Below are positions 1 through 9,392 of a stretch of 64,000 bases of DNA, in pieces. Below the pieces are notes generated by a model that saw nothing but the letters and a program-made list of their open reading frames with translations, searched no databases and had not been told where the DNA came from. The number at the start of each line of letters is the position of its first letter. Within the stretch, counting starts at the first letter, position 1. Made by a program: the position numbers and the translations under genes. The DNA is taken from assembly GCF_004683965.1 (NCBI RefSeq), contig NZ_CP038436.1, forward strand, positions 3,596,001-3,660,000, read 5' to 3'. This stretch comes from Nocardioides seonyuensis (GTDB lineage: Bacteria; Actinomycetota; Actinomycetes; Propionibacteriales; Nocardioidaceae).

Positions 1-186
1 CATGCTCCGCACACCGCCCGCGCGATGGTGGGGGAGTGGGACCGCGCCTACAGCCGCGAGCTCGGCGTGTTCCCCCAGGGAGTCGACCCGGACAAGTACT
101 GGCCGCCCGTTGCCCGCATCGACCAGGCGTACGGCGACCGCAACCTGGTGTGCGCGTGCCCGCCGCCGGAGGCATTCGCCGAGTGA
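1..186 (+). CDS. gcvP: Glycine dehydrogenase (decarboxylating), P-protein, C-terminal fragment
   Basis: Only the last 61 codons are inside the window, read in frame 1 and ending at a TGA at 184-186. The translated tail carries the conserved C-terminal signature of PLP-dependent glycine decarboxylase: APHTA near the window edge, then [26 protein letters not shown]. The family catalyses glycine decarboxylation in the glycine cleavage system and passes the aminomethyl group to the H protein in the cytoplasm. The gene starts upstream of the window, so its start, full length and PLP lysine cannot be judged. The next gene converges on it with a 9-base gap. Identification rests on this tail but the motif is distinctive. 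Confidence 0.9.
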   Translation, partial: HAPHTARAMVGEWDRAYSRELGVFPQGVDPDKYWPPVARIDQAYGDRNLVCACPPPEAFAE

Positions 187-195
187 TGGGTCGTG

Positions 196-1584
196 TCAGA
201 CGCCCTGGGACACGCTGGACATGTTGAAGTCAGGCACTCGGAGCGCTGGCGTCGCGGTGCGCGAGAAGTAGTCGTCGCCCCACTCGCGAGAGAAGCTCGG
301 CACGGTCCGTCCAGCTGCTGTGAAGCGGTTGAGGAGGTCGATCGGGCTCTCGTTCCAGCGGAAGTTGTTGACGGCGCCGGTGATCTCACCGTCCTCGACG
401 AGGTAGACGCCGTCACGCGTCAGCCCCGTCAGCAGCATGGACTGCGGGTCGACCTCCCGGATGTACCACAGGCACGTGAGCAGGAGGCCGCGCTCGGTGC
501 TCGCCACCATCTCTTCCAGGGTCGCGTCGGCGCCGTCGACCTCGAGCACGAGGTTGTCGACATAGGGAGCGACCTGCTGACCGGTCATCTGTGCGGAGTG
601 GCGGGTGGAGACGAGTGCCTCGAGGCGCCCGTCCCTGATCCAGTCGGTGCGCCCGAGTGGCAGGCCGTTGTCGAAGACGGACTCGGTGTTGTCCGAGGCC
701 GTGGCAACGGCGAAGGGAGCGCTCGCGATGGGGGCGTGTCCCGGGTCCGAGAACAGGTTGACGCCGGATCGCGCGATCTGCTCCCCGATGCGTGTCCCAC
801 CGCCCCTCTTGCTGTAGACGGACTCACCCTCGTGGGCCACCCGTGCGCCGGCGCCCCAGTAGGCGTCGATCATCAGGTCGGCCACGGAGGAAGGCGGGAG
901 GATGGTGTCGTAGCGCCCCGCCGGAAGGTCGATCTTGCGCTCGGCCCAGGCGAGCCTGCGGGCGACCTCGTCGGTGACCGCGTGCGCGTCCACGTCGAGG
1001 AAGTCGCGGGTGGCGCCCCCCGCCCAGGCGCTGCGGGTGAGCGAGAGGTCCTTGCCCGTGCAGCCGTAGTGGCCGGTCGGCTGGACGTGCCGCAGCCGCA
1101 GCCCCCGGGTGGACCCGAGGTAGGTGGTCGCCACCTCGTGGTTGACGAAGCCGTAGAGCAGGCGTCGCTCGGCCTGCGCCCGCTCGAAGGCGTCGCCCAG
1201 CGCGGGCGCGAAGGAGTCGTAGACGTGGATGTCAGTGGTCTCGGGGGCGTCCGCCCAGTCGGCGGAGGTCGAGTCGGCCACCAGCTCAGCCGCGTCCTCG
1301 GCGTCGGTGCCGGCCCGGGCGGCGGCATCGGCAGTCTCGACGAGGGCGCTGACGCCCTCACGGGTCGTGGCGGCACCCGAGACGGAGGCTGTGGCGACAC
1401 CGGTCGCACGACCGACGAAGGAGATGACCGTGACGCTCATCTCTGTCATGACACCGTTGGTGGTGAGGGTGTTGTTGGCCCAGCGCAGGTTGGCGCTGGT
1501 GACGTCGCGCACGAGCACGACGCAGTCGTCGGACGTCGATGCAGCGAGCGCGTGCTCGACCAGCTCTTGGGGGGTGACTGTCAT
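196..1584 (-). CDS. tldE: TldE/PmbA-family metalloprotease subunit
   Basis: A 462-residue protein of the TldD/PmbA (peptidase U62) family. In the known system TldD and TldE form a heterodimeric cytoplasmic protease that cleaves unfolded peptides, including microcin precursors and the CcdA antitoxin; TldE lacks the metal site. Consistent with that, no HExxxH motif is visible here, while the neighbouring upstream gene has one. The ATG start overlaps the TGA stop of tldD as TGATG, implying translational coupling. Length agrees with the family (about 450). The product is clear from family resemblance and pairing; the physiological substrate is unknown. Confidence 0.9.
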   Translation of the reverse strand: MTVTPQELVEHALAASTSDDCVVLVRDVTSANLRWANNTLTTNGVMTEMSVTVISFVGRATGVATASVSGAATTREGVSALVETADAAARAGTDAEDAAELVADSTSADWADAPETTDIHVYDSFAPALGDAFERAQAERRLLYGFVNHEVATTYLGSTRGLRLRHVQPTGHYGCTGKDLSLTRSAWAGGATRDFLDVDAHAVTDEVARRLAWAERKIDLPAGRYDTILPPSSVADLMIDAYWGAGARVAHEGESVYSKRGGGTRIGEQIARSGVNLFSDPGHAPIASAPFAVATASDNTESVFDNGLPLGRTDWIRDGRLEALVSTRHSAQMTGQQVAPYVDNLVLEVDGADATLEEMVASTERGLLLTCLWYIREVDPQSMLLTGLTRDGVYLVEDGEITGAVNNFRWNESPIDLLNRFTAAGRTVPSFSREWGDDYFSRTATPALRVPDFNMSSVSQGV

Positions 1585-3119
1585 CAGTGGCCTGCCTCAT
1601 CGAGGGTGTTGAGGATGTTGACGTCGCGGAACAACGAGGTGGGACACCCGTGGCTCACCGCGGCGACCTGGCCCGGTTGGGCCTTGCCGCAGTTGAACGC
1701 GCCTCCCAGCACCCAGGTCTGGGGACCGCCCACCGCCTCCATCGACCTCCAGAACTCAGTCGTCGTGGCCTGGTAGGCGACGTCGCGCAGCATTCCGTCG
1801 AGCTTGCCGTCGGTGATCTTGTAGAACCGCTGGCCGGTGAACTGGAAGTTGAACCTCTGCATGTCGATCGACCAGGACTTGTCACCGACGACGTAGATGC
1901 CGCGGTCGACGCGGGAGATCAGGTCCTCGGTCGAGGGGCCGTCGGGGGCGGGCTCCAGGGACACGTTGGCCATCCGCTGGATCGGGATGTGCCCCGGGGA
2001 GTCGGCGTAGGCACAGCCGTTAGATCGCCCCTGGGGATGCTCGGGTCCGGAGAGCTCGGGCTTCATGGCGGCCATCGGTCGGTCGAGCTGGTAGCCGACG
2101 AGGAGCCCGTCCTTGATGATGTCCCAGCGCTGGGTCTGCACGCCTTCGTCGTCCCAGCCGATGGTGGCAAGCCCGTGCTCCTGGGTCCTGTCGCCCGTGA
2201 CGTTCATGACAGGTGAGCCGTAGTGGAGGTTGCCGAGCTTGTCGTAGGTCGCGAACGAGGTGCCGGCGTAGTTGGCCTCGTAGCCCAGCGCCCGGTCGAG
2301 CTCGGTGGCGTGCCCGATGGACTCATGGATCGTGAGCCACAGGTTGGAGGGATCGATGACCAGGTCGTAGCGGCCGGCCCGGACGCTTGGCGCCTTGAGC
2401 TTCTCGGCAAGGAGGTCGGGCACCTCGGTGAGCTCGGCGTCCCAGTCCCACTGTGCTCCGGTGAGGTACTCCCAGCCGCGGCCGACCGGAGGCGCGATCG
2501 AGGCCATCGAGTCGAAGAGGCCGGTCGTCTCGTCGGAGCCGCTGGCCTCGAAGCCCGGTTGCAGCCTGACCCTCTGCTGGGTCGTGCGGGTGCCCGCGAG
2601 GTCGGCGTAGTACTTGTTCTCCTGGACCTGGTGGAGGAAGGACGTCGCGTGGTCGACTGCGGCGCCGGTGCGCAGCCGGGCGGTCCACTCGACCAGGAGG
2701 GCGGCCTTCTCGGCCGTGGCGACCTCGAGTGGGTTGACGTCGTAGGCGGACACCCACGTGACGTCGTCGTAGACCGGCTCGGGTGCCAGGACCACGGGAT
2801 CACGGGTCATGGCGGCGGCGACCCTCGCGACCGCCACTGCGGTCTCGGCGACTCGAGCGGCCTCCTCGTCGGTCAGCACGACGCCAGAGGCGAACCCCCA
2901 GGCACCACCGTGCACGACGCGGACGGAGAAGCCGAGGTCCTCGGAGTCGCTGGCCGTTTGGAGGACCCCGTCGCGTGCGCCGAGGTACTGGAAGCGGTTG
3001 CGCTCGAAGTGGAACTCGGCGTGCGAGGCGCCCAGCGACTCGGCACGGCCGAGGGCGACATCGCCGAGTCGGCGATGAGGCAGGGCGTTGAAGGTCTCGT
3101 CGAGCCTGGCGGAACTCAT
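1584..3119 (-). CDS. tldD: TldD metalloprotease
   Basis: A 511-residue TldD-type peptidase. The zinc motif HESIGH lies at residues 265-270 (HExxxH, the hallmark of TldD), followed by ATELD. It would supply the active site of the TldD/TldE protease encoded with the gene immediately downstream (TGATG overlap). The start ATG at 3117-3119 lies 18 bases from the sbcC stop, so the order sbcD-sbcC-tldD-tldE could be one transcript on the minus strand. No signal peptide is visible; the family is cytoplasmic. Length fits the family (about 480-510). Confidence 0.93.
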   Translation of the reverse strand: MSSARLDETFNALPHRRLGDVALGRAESLGASHAEFHFERNRFQYLGARDGVLQTASDSEDLGFSVRVVHGGAWGFASGVVLTDEEAARVAETAVAVARVAAAMTRDPVVLAPEPVYDDVTWVSAYDVNPLEVATAEKAALLVEWTARLRTGAAVDHATSFLHQVQENKYYADLAGTRTTQQRVRLQPGFEASGSDETTGLFDSMASIAPPVGRGWEYLTGAQWDWDAELTEVPDLLAEKLKAPSVRAGRYDLVIDPSNLWLTIHESIGHATELDRALGYEANYAGTSFATYDKLGNLHYGSPVMNVTGDRTQEHGLATIGWDDEGVQTQRWDIIKDGLLVGYQLDRPMAAMKPELSGPEHPQGRSNGCAYADSPGHIPIQRMANVSLEPAPDGPSTEDLISRVDRGIYVVGDKSWSIDMQRFNFQFTGQRFYKITDGKLDGMLRDVAYQATTTEFWRSMEAVGGPQTWVLGGAFNCGKAQPGQVAAVSHGCPTSLFRDVNILNTLDEAGH

Positions 3120-3137
3120 GCCGAGGAACCTATCGAC

Positions 3138-6113
3138 TCATTGGGAGACCAGGGAGCCGTGACGCGCCTTCGTGACCCGAAGTTGGGTGGGGATCCGCAC
3201 CTGCATCTCCGCGACGTGGCTGACCACTCCGACGACGCGGCCGCCGTCGCGCAGCGAGTCGAGGGTGTCCATCACGTCGTCGAGGGTGTCTGCATCCAGC
3301 GATCCGAATCCCTCGTCGACGAAGAGGGTGTCCAGGTCTGCTCCGCCGGCCTCTGCTGTGATCACGTCGGCCAGGCCCAGAGCGAGGGCGAGCGACACCA
3401 CGAACGTCTCGCCTCCGGACAGGGTGGCAGGGTCCCGGCTCTCGCCCGACCAGTCGTCGCGGACGACCAGGCTCAGGCCACCGCGCTTCTCTCCGGCCCC
3501 CCGCTCTCCGGTGTGGAGGAGCGAGTAGCGCTGGTCACTCATGGAGTGCAGACGGAGATTGGCCGCCTCGACCACCTGGGAGAGCCGATGCGCGAGGACA
3601 TAGGCGGAGAGCCGCATCTGGAGCCGGTTGTCAGGTGACTTCCCCTCGACGAAGGCAGACAGCGCCGCCGTTGTCTCGTGATCGGCACGCACGGGAGACC
3701 AGGCATCGAGCACCTGCTGGAGCTCGGCGACCAGCGCTGCGAGTCGGCGGTCTCGCTCGACCAGGGCCTGGTGTGCGCTGCGAGCCGCCGCGGCCGCTTG
3801 CCGTGCCGAGACGGATGCTTCCTCCAGAGCCACGAGGTCCGGTGGAGTGGCAGACGAGGCGGCTTGCAGGGCGGGATCGGCCAGGATCTCCTGCACGCGG
3901 TGTCGTTGGCGGTCGTGCTCGGCCGCCCAGGTCTCCAACCGCGTGAGCTCCTCGGGCGCCAGCCAGGCTTCGAGGGCGTCCTGGTGAGAGGCGAAGCCGG
4001 CCTCGACCGCTGCCCGCTCGAGGTCGGCGCAAGCCTGGTGGAGCCGGGTCTGCGCGGTGGAGTGGTGAAGGTGGGCCTGCACTGCGGCCGAGAGCACACG
4101 CTCGGTCTCCTGCAGCCTCGCCGTGAGGTCTCCCAGATCGTCACAACCGGTGCCGTTCAGGACGTCGTCGACCTGGTTGGCGCAGGTGTCGCGCTCCTGG
4201 TCGAGCCGCACGATCGCAGCCGTCGTGATCGTGAGGTCGGCCGAGACACTCTCGCGATCGTGGGTGAGCTGCTCTAGTTGCGCCTCGTGGCGGGAGACCT
4301 CGTCGGTCAGGTGGGGGACTTGGGCCGCGTGCGCCTCGGCCTCGTCCAGGGCCAGCTCGGCCCCGGCAAGCAGCGCGGGCAGACCCTCGATGTCGTTGCC
4401 GGCGGCACCGCGCGCGGTGGCGAGCCGGGTCGCGAGGTCTCGCGTGTGCTGGGAGCGAGCCTCGAGCACGACCTCGAGGTCGTCGACGACCCTGCGCGCC
4501 GTGCGTTCGGTCTCGACGTCAGGGGTGCCCGCCTCGACGGCGGCGGGGGAGGGGTGCTCGGCGGACCCGCAGACCGGGCAGCACCCACCCACCACGAGCG
4601 AGGAGGCGATCTCGGCTGCCATGCCTTCCAGCCGGCGTTCACGCACGCCGAGCCAAGCCTCCTTCGCCTCCTGCAGCGCGGTCATCGCGGAGAGGCGCTC
4701 AGTCTCGGCTGCGACGGCCTCTGCCTCGAGCTCGAGGACCTGCTGGGCCGCTCGCTCCCGCTCGCGGAGGGAGGCGACCTGCTCCTGCAGGACCCCGGAG
4801 CGGGCCGCGGAGCTCGTCACGGATCGTGCCTGCTCTCGCAGGTCCTGCAGCCGACCCGGCAGCTCGCGGGCGAGGGCGTCGAGCTCTGCTCCCCGCGCCC
4901 GCAGGGTCTGCAGCTCGTCCTGGACGCGGATGCGCTCGATGTCCAGCTCGACGACCCTGGCTGCCAGGGGTCGCAGTCTGTCCACGTCGGCGAGCCGTGC
5001 GAGCGTCCGGTGTCGGATCGCGTCCAGCGCTGCAGGGTCCTCGAGCTGTGCTTCCTCGAAGCCGTCGAGCGGGCGCAGGGACTCGGAGAGGGCGCTCCAG
5101 GCCACCTCGGCCTGCTCCTGGGCGGTGAGCATGGCCGCGTGGAGGGGACGGAGCGCCGCCGCCTGACGGGCAGTCTCGACCCGGGCCCGGACGCTCGCGC
5201 GCTCCTCTGCGGCGGCGTCGAGGGCGTCGGACCGCTCCTGGGTCTCCCGTAGCAGCGTGAGGGCTTGGGCCAGTCTGGCTCCCGCCTCCTCCTCGGCGCG
5301 CGCGGTCGTCTCGGCGTCTTCTGCGACGCGCAGCGCCTCGGTGGCGCTGGCCAGCCGGTGACCGGTGTCGGCAACCAGATCGGCCGACCATGCGCTCAGG
5401 AGCTGCGGAAACTGCTCCCAGTCGTCGGGGGCGGGGGACGAGGTCACCTCGCTGATCCGGCTGACCTGGTCGGCGACGCGGCCCTGGTGCACCTCGCACA
5501 GTCGCCGGAGCTCGATGCGGCGGTTGCGGAGCCACCCCTCCACCTGGTCGAAACGACCGGTCTGGAAGACCTGCTGGAGCAACGCGTGCCGCTCGTCCGA
5601 GCCGGCGCGCAGGAAGGCCTGGAAGCGGCCCTGGGGAAGCAGCGCGACCTGGCAGAACTGGGGGAGATTCATCCCGACGAGTCGGGTGATGAGGTGACCG
5701 GTCTCGTCCAGGCGCGTCGAGAGCGGCCGCCACTGGGCCTCACTGCCGGGAACGCGCTCGGAGAGGGTGACGCGGGCCTGCTCGGTCGTGATCCCGGTGC
5801 CGCGCTTCTTGGGTCGCTGCCACGCGGGAGAACGGTCCACACGGAAGCGCCGCCCCGACAGGGTCGCCTCCAGGACGACGCGGGGCGCAACACCTTCGTC
5901 GGCCTGGTCGCAACGCAACCGCTTCGCGGTGGCCCGATCTCCGGGGACATCGCCGTAGAGGGCGAAGCACACGGCGTCCAGCACGCTGGACTTGCCCGCA
6001 CCAGTGGGCCCGGACAGGAGGAACAGGCCCGCGTCGGAGAGCGCGTCGAAGTCGACGCGCACCGTCGCGGCAAATGGTCCGAACGCCGTGACCTCCAGGT
6101 GGTGGAGCCTCAT
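3138..6113 (-). CDS. sbcC: Exonuclease subunit SbcC (SMC-like ATPase)
   Basis: A 991-residue Rad50/SbcC homologue that partners the SbcD nuclease in cutting DNA hairpins and processing double-strand ends. Visible parts in order: Walker A GPTGAGKSS at residues 35-43, long Ala/Arg/Glu-rich coiled-coil arms, a zinc hook CPVCG at about residue 513, a second coil, the ABC signature LSGGE near residue 895 and the Walker B/D-loop LFVDEGFGSLD near 930. I place the start at the ATG at 6111-6113 (MRLHHLEVTAFGPF) because it overlaps the sbcD stop as ATGA; an in-frame extension to 6155 exists but encodes a low-complexity Pro/Gly stretch not typical of the family. Confidence 0.94.
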   Translation of the reverse strand: MRLHHLEVTAFGPFAATVRVDFDALSDAGLFLLSGPTGAGKSSVLDAVCFALYGDVPGDRATAKRLRCDQADEGVAPRVVLEATLSGRRFRVDRSPAWQRPKKRGTGITTEQARVTLSERVPGSEAQWRPLSTRLDETGHLITRLVGMNLPQFCQVALLPQGRFQAFLRAGSDERHALLQQVFQTGRFDQVEGWLRNRRIELRRLCEVHQGRVADQVSRISEVTSSPAPDDWEQFPQLLSAWSADLVADTGHRLASATEALRVAEDAETTARAEEEAGARLAQALTLLRETQERSDALDAAAEERASVRARVETARQAAALRPLHAAMLTAQEQAEVAWSALSESLRPLDGFEEAQLEDPAALDAIRHRTLARLADVDRLRPLAARVVELDIERIRVQDELQTLRARGAELDALARELPGRLQDLREQARSVTSSAARSGVLQEQVASLRERERAAQQVLELEAEAVAAETERLSAMTALQEAKEAWLGVRERRLEGMAAEIASSLVVGGCCPVCGSAEHPSPAAVEAGTPDVETERTARRVVDDLEVVLEARSQHTRDLATRLATARGAAGNDIEGLPALLAGAELALDEAEAHAAQVPHLTDEVSRHEAQLEQLTHDRESVSADLTITTAAIVRLDQERDTCANQVDDVLNGTGCDDLGDLTARLQETERVLSAAVQAHLHHSTAQTRLHQACADLERAAVEAGFASHQDALEAWLAPEELTRLETWAAEHDRQRHRVQEILADPALQAASSATPPDLVALEEASVSARQAAAAARSAHQALVERDRRLAALVAELQQVLDAWSPVRADHETTAALSAFVEGKSPDNRLQMRLSAYVLAHRLSQVVEAANLRLHSMSDQRYSLLHTGERGAGEKRGGLSLVVRDDWSGESRDPATLSGGETFVVSLALALGLADVITAEAGGADLDTLFVDEGFGSLDADTLDDVMDTLDSLRDGGRVVGVVSHVAEMQVRIPTQLRVTKARHGSLVSQ

Positions 6114-7267
6114 CCCGCCCCCACCACCGGGTCCAGGTCGGGGTCGTGGCAGCACGCGTCGACCGCAGTGCGCAGGAGCTCGGACTCGGTGTGGGTGGCG
6201 GGCATGCCGCGCAGGTCGGCGACGAAGTCGAGCGCGACGGCATGGTCGGACCGGCCGGCGACCCGGGCGCGCGGGGCGGAGGGGGTGGTGGGAGCGTCGG
6301 CGAACTGCAGCACGAGGGCGTGCGGGAAGCGCCGTCGCAGGCGCTCCATCGCCCGCGCCGGTCGAGGGTGGTCGGAGAGCGTCGCCTGGACCCAGTCGTG
6401 CTCGTGGACGGTGAGCGCGGGGTCACCGAGCAGGGACTCGAGGTCTCCTTCGAGCCGGGTGAGCCGGCGCGGGACGGGTGCCTCGACCCATTCGGCACGG
6501 GCCACGCCGTCGCCACCGAGGTCGACGAGCCATGATCCCTTGATCTGGCCGGCCTCGGAGAAGGAGTAGGCCAGCGGCGATCCGCTGTAGCGCAGCGAGT
6601 CTCCGAGCACGTGCGGGCCGTGCAGGTGGCCGAGTGCGGTGTAGTCGATGCCGTCGAAGAGGTCGGTGGAGACGCGGTCGACGCCGCCTACGCTGATGTC
6701 GCGCTCAGACTCGGTCGGCGCGGCGCCGGCCACGAAGGCATGGGCCAGCACCACCGAGCGCGCACCGGGACGGCGAGCAAGGTCAGCTCGCACCTGCTGC
6801 ATGGCGTGGCCCAGGGTCGCTTGGTGGCTGCGTGCCGGGAGCTGCCAGGGGTCCCGCAGGGCGGAGGGGTCGAGGTAGGGGAGCGCGTGGACGGCGACGG
6901 TGCCGTGCTCGTCGTCGAGGAGGACGGGGGTGCCGACCGACCTGTGGTCGGTCCGGATGAAGACTCCGGCGGAGTCGATCAGGCGAGAACCGAATCCGAG
7001 GCGCTGGGCCGAGTCGTGGTTGCCGCTGGTGACGACGACCTGAGCAGGGGAGGCAGCCAGCCTCGCGAACGTCTCGTCGGCGAGGTGCACCGCGTCCACG
7101 TGGGGGAGGGCCCGGTCGTAGACGTCGCCCGCCACGACGACCAGGTCCACGCGCTCGGACTCCACGACCTCGAGCAGGTGATCGATGAACGCAGCCTGAT
7201 GACCCAGGAGCCCCTCCCGGTGGAAGGACCTCCCCAGGTGCCAGTCTGAGGTGTGGAGGATGCGCAC
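6110..7267 (-). CDS. sbcD: Exonuclease subunit SbcD (Mre11-like nuclease)
   Basis: A 385-residue calcineurin-like phosphoesterase. Metal-binding motifs are visible: TSDWHLG near the N-terminus, GDVYDRA at about residue 47, SGNHDSA at about 80 and the ALGHLHGPH block near 210. With SbcC it forms the Mn-dependent SbcCD nuclease acting on DNA hairpins and stalled ends. The start MRILHTSDWHLG is standard for the family. It is the first gene of the sbcD-sbcC pair with a 4-base ATGA overlap, and the upstream fdhD stop lies 57 bases away on the same strand. Confidence 0.94.
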   Translation of the reverse strand: MRILHTSDWHLGRSFHREGLLGHQAAFIDHLLEVVESERVDLVVVAGDVYDRALPHVDAVHLADETFARLAASPAQVVVTSGNHDSAQRLGFGSRLIDSAGVFIRTDHRSVGTPVLLDDEHGTVAVHALPYLDPSALRDPWQLPARSHQATLGHAMQQVRADLARRPGARSVVLAHAFVAGAAPTESERDISVGGVDRVSTDLFDGIDYTALGHLHGPHVLGDSLRYSGSPLAYSFSEAGQIKGSWLVDLGGDGVARAEWVEAPVPRRLTRLEGDLESLLGDPALTVHEHDWVQATLSDHPRPARAMERLRRRFPHALVLQFADAPTTPSAPRARVAGRSDHAVALDFVADLRGMPATHTESELLRTAVDACCHDPDLDPVVGAG

Positions 7268-7324
7268 AGGACGAACCTAGGCGGGACCACCGACACCGGC
7301 CCGCACCCACGCCGAGCCCGGGAG

Positions 7325-8152
7325 TCAGCTGTAGCGGATCACACGCTCCGAGGACGCGAACCCCCACAGGTCGAGTCCCGACGCAGTCGCCAGGTCCGCG
7401 GCCAGGCTCGTCGGCGCACCCACCGAGACCAGGGCGCCCATTCCGCTGGCCACGGCCTTCTGGACCAGCTCGAAGCCCGCACGTCCGCTCACGACGAGGG
7501 CAGCCGCTGACGGGTCGGCGCCGGCCAGGACCTGCGACCCGACCACCTTGTCCACGGCGTTGTGCCGACCGACGTCCTCGCGCACGGCGAGGATCTCCCC
7601 GGCAGCCGTCGCGAGCCCCGCTGCGTGCACCCCGCCGGTGCGCTCGAAGAGGGCCTGCCCTGTGCGCAGGCGCTCGGGCAGGCGTCGTACGGCGTCGGCG
7701 TCCAGCCGCTCGCCGGTCCAGCCGGGGCCCGGAGAGACCTGCGTGGCGGCGTCGACGCTCTCCTTGCCGCAGACGCCGCAGGCCGAGGACCCGGTGGCTG
7801 CAGTGTCATGGCGGTGCGGCAGCTGCGGTGAATGCGCCAGGGTCACGGTGACGACGTTGAACTCCTGCTCGGGTGCGAGCCGGGAGTCTGTGCAGTAGGC
7901 GACCCGCATGATCCCGGAGGGCTCGGCCAGGCCCTCGTGGAGGACCCAGCCCGCGGCCAGCTCGAAGTCGTGGCCCGGTGTGCGCATCGTCACCCAGGCT
8001 CGCGTTGCCGCACGGCCGGGGGAGGCCAGGCGTATCTCGAGCGGCTCCTCGGTGGCGAGGCGGTCCTCGTGACGCATCTCCAGGTCGCCGCGGTGCTCCA
8101 CGACACGGCGTCGTACCGATGGCCCGGGGCGTCTCGGGGTGTCAGCCGTCAC
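7325..8152 (-). CDS. fdhD: Formate dehydrogenase accessory sulfurtransferase FdhD
   Basis: About 275 residues of the FdhD family, which transfers sulfur from IscS to the molybdenum/tungsten cofactor of formate dehydrogenase. The conserved cysteine pair is seen as CGVCGKES, together with the MRTPGHDFELAAGWVLHEG block and the C-terminal SVGAPTSLA segment. I chose the GTG at 8150-8152 (VTADTPRRPG) since everything upstream in the frame is antisense to the OsmC gene. It is divergent from that gene, with 39 bases between. No formate dehydrogenase gene is in the window, so its client enzyme lies elsewhere. Confidence 0.9.
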   Translation of the reverse strand: MTADTPRRPGPSVRRRVVEHRGDLEMRHEDRLATEEPLEIRLASPGRAATRAWVTMRTPGHDFELAAGWVLHEGLAEPSGIMRVAYCTDSRLAPEQEFNVVTVTLAHSPQLPHRHDTAATGSSACGVCGKESVDAATQVSPGPGWTGERLDADAVRRLPERLRTGQALFERTGGVHAAGLATAAGEILAVREDVGRHNAVDKVVGSQVLAGADPSAAALVVSGRAGFELVQKAVASGMGALVSVGAPTSLAADLATASGLDLWGFASSERVIRYS

Positions 8153-8191
8153 ACGTGCACAGTAGTCCCGGCGCTCTGACAGGGTGGGGCC

Positions 8192-8632
8192 ATGAGTGAC
8201 GACACCCTGCGCAGCATCGAGCTCACCAAGATCGGACCGGCCCGGTTCAAGGCGACGAATGCCAGGGGAGGGGAGACCTTCTTCGGGGTCGGCGGGGACG
8301 ACCCCGACTTCACGCCGGTGGAGCTCCTTCTCGCTGCGATCGCCGGGTGCAGCGCGCTGGACGTCGAGGCGATCACGCACAAGCGCGCGCAGTCCACCAC
8401 GTTCTCCGTCCGGTCCGAGGGCCACAAGGTTCGCAGCGAGTCCGGCAACCACATGACCGGCCTCACGGTGACCTTCGAGGTCGCCTTCCCCGAGGGGGAG
8501 GCGGGCGACCGGGCCCGGGCCGCGCTGCCGCGGGCGATCGAGATGTCGCGCGACCGGCTGTGCACCGTCTCGCGCACGGTCCAGTTGGGAGCAGACGTCA
8601 CCTACGCGCCCGTGGAGCACCCCACGGGCTAG
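8192..8632 (+). CDS. OsmC family peroxide-stress protein
   Basis: A 146-residue OsmC/Ohr-fold protein. The family reduces organic hydroperoxides using two cysteines; here Cys53 sits in AGCSALDV and Cys124 in RLCTV, the expected positions. Typical features such as PVELLLAAIAGC are present. It stands divergent from fdhD and overlaps the 3' end of the convergent cyclophilin gene by 4 bases. The subgroup (OsmC, Ohr or YhfA-like) cannot be fixed by eye. Cytoplasmic; no signal peptide. Confidence 0.88.
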   Translation: MSDDTLRSIELTKIGPARFKATNARGGETFFGVGGDDPDFTPVELLLAAIAGCSALDVEAITHKRAQSTTFSVRSEGHKVRSESGNHMTGLTVTFEVAFPEGEAGDRARAALPRAIEMSRDRLCTVSRTVQLGADVTYAPVEHPTG

Positions 8633-9306
8633 CCGATCGTCACGCTCTCGATCTGCACGCTCTGCTTGGGTGCGCCACCGCCGGCGGGGTTGGAGCCGTC
8701 GTCGCCCTTGTCGGCCACTTCCTGCAGCACCGCGAGGCCACCTTCGTCGATGGTGCCGAACACGGTGTAGCTGGGCGGGAACTGCGAGTCGGCGAAGACG
8801 AGGAAGAACTGAGAGCCGTTGGTGTCCGGGCCCGCGTTGGCCATCGCGATCGTGCCGGCCGGGTAGGTCTCGTCACCAGACAGCTCGTCGTCGAACTGGT
8901 AGCCGGGCCCACCTGCGCTCGTGCCGCTGGGGTCGCCGCACTGGAGGATGCCGAAGCCGGGCTGGTTGCCCAGGCGCGGGCACGGGGTGTCGTCGTAGAA
9001 ACCCTGCTCGGCCAGGGAGACGAACGAGTTGACCGTGCAGGGCGCCTTCTCCCGGTCGAGGGTGAGGACGATGTCTCCGCGGTTGGTCGCGACGGTCGCC
9101 GTCACCGTTCCCTCGGCGGTGGCCTCCTCGGGCGGGGCCTCCACCTCGCGCGCCGCCTCGCCGTCCGCGGGGTACTCGCAGGTCACAGTCGCGACGGAGT
9201 CGGACGCCGCAGGGTCCTTGGCAGTGTCGCCGGACTCACCACCGCAGGCAGCGAGCAGGGACGCGGACAGCAGGACGGCGGACACGGCCGCGAGGCGCTT
9301 CAGCAT
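8629..9306 (-). CDS. Cyclophilin-type peptidyl-prolyl isomerase lipoprotein
   Basis: A 225-residue protein with a lipoprotein signal (LLSASLLAAC lipobox, modified Cys at residue 21), a short Ser/Asp/Glu-rich linker, then a cyclophilin domain from about residue 68. Family segments visible are NRGDIVLTLDREKAP, VNSFVSLAEQGFYDDTPC, LQCGDPSGTSAGGPGY, MANAGPDTNGSQFF and YTVFGTI. It should catalyse proline isomerisation of exported proteins at the outer face of the membrane. Several Cys replace usual residues (PCPRLG instead of HR), as in actinobacterial homologues. Confidence 0.9.
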   Translation of the reverse strand: MLKRLAAVSAVLLSASLLAACGGESGDTAKDPAASDSVATVTCEYPADGEAAREVEAPPEEATAEGTVTATVATNRGDIVLTLDREKAPCTVNSFVSLAEQGFYDDTPCPRLGNQPGFGILQCGDPSGTSAGGPGYQFDDELSGDETYPAGTIAMANAGPDTNGSQFFLVFADSQFPPSYTVFGTIDEGGLAVLQEVADKGDDGSNPAGGGAPKQSVQIESVTIG

Positions 9307-9392
9307 GACGCCGATCGTAGGGGGTACGGACCAGCCGGGCTTCGGTGCACCGCGCTGGGGGCCTGCCCGCCTGACCCCGACGGAGAGACCTC

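Noticed and set aside
193-1776. Long plus-strand frame of 527 codons opposite tldE
   Set aside because: Antisense shadow typical of high-G+C coding DNA; composition Val/Gly/Arg-rich and no domain, while the minus strand encodes TldE/TldD.
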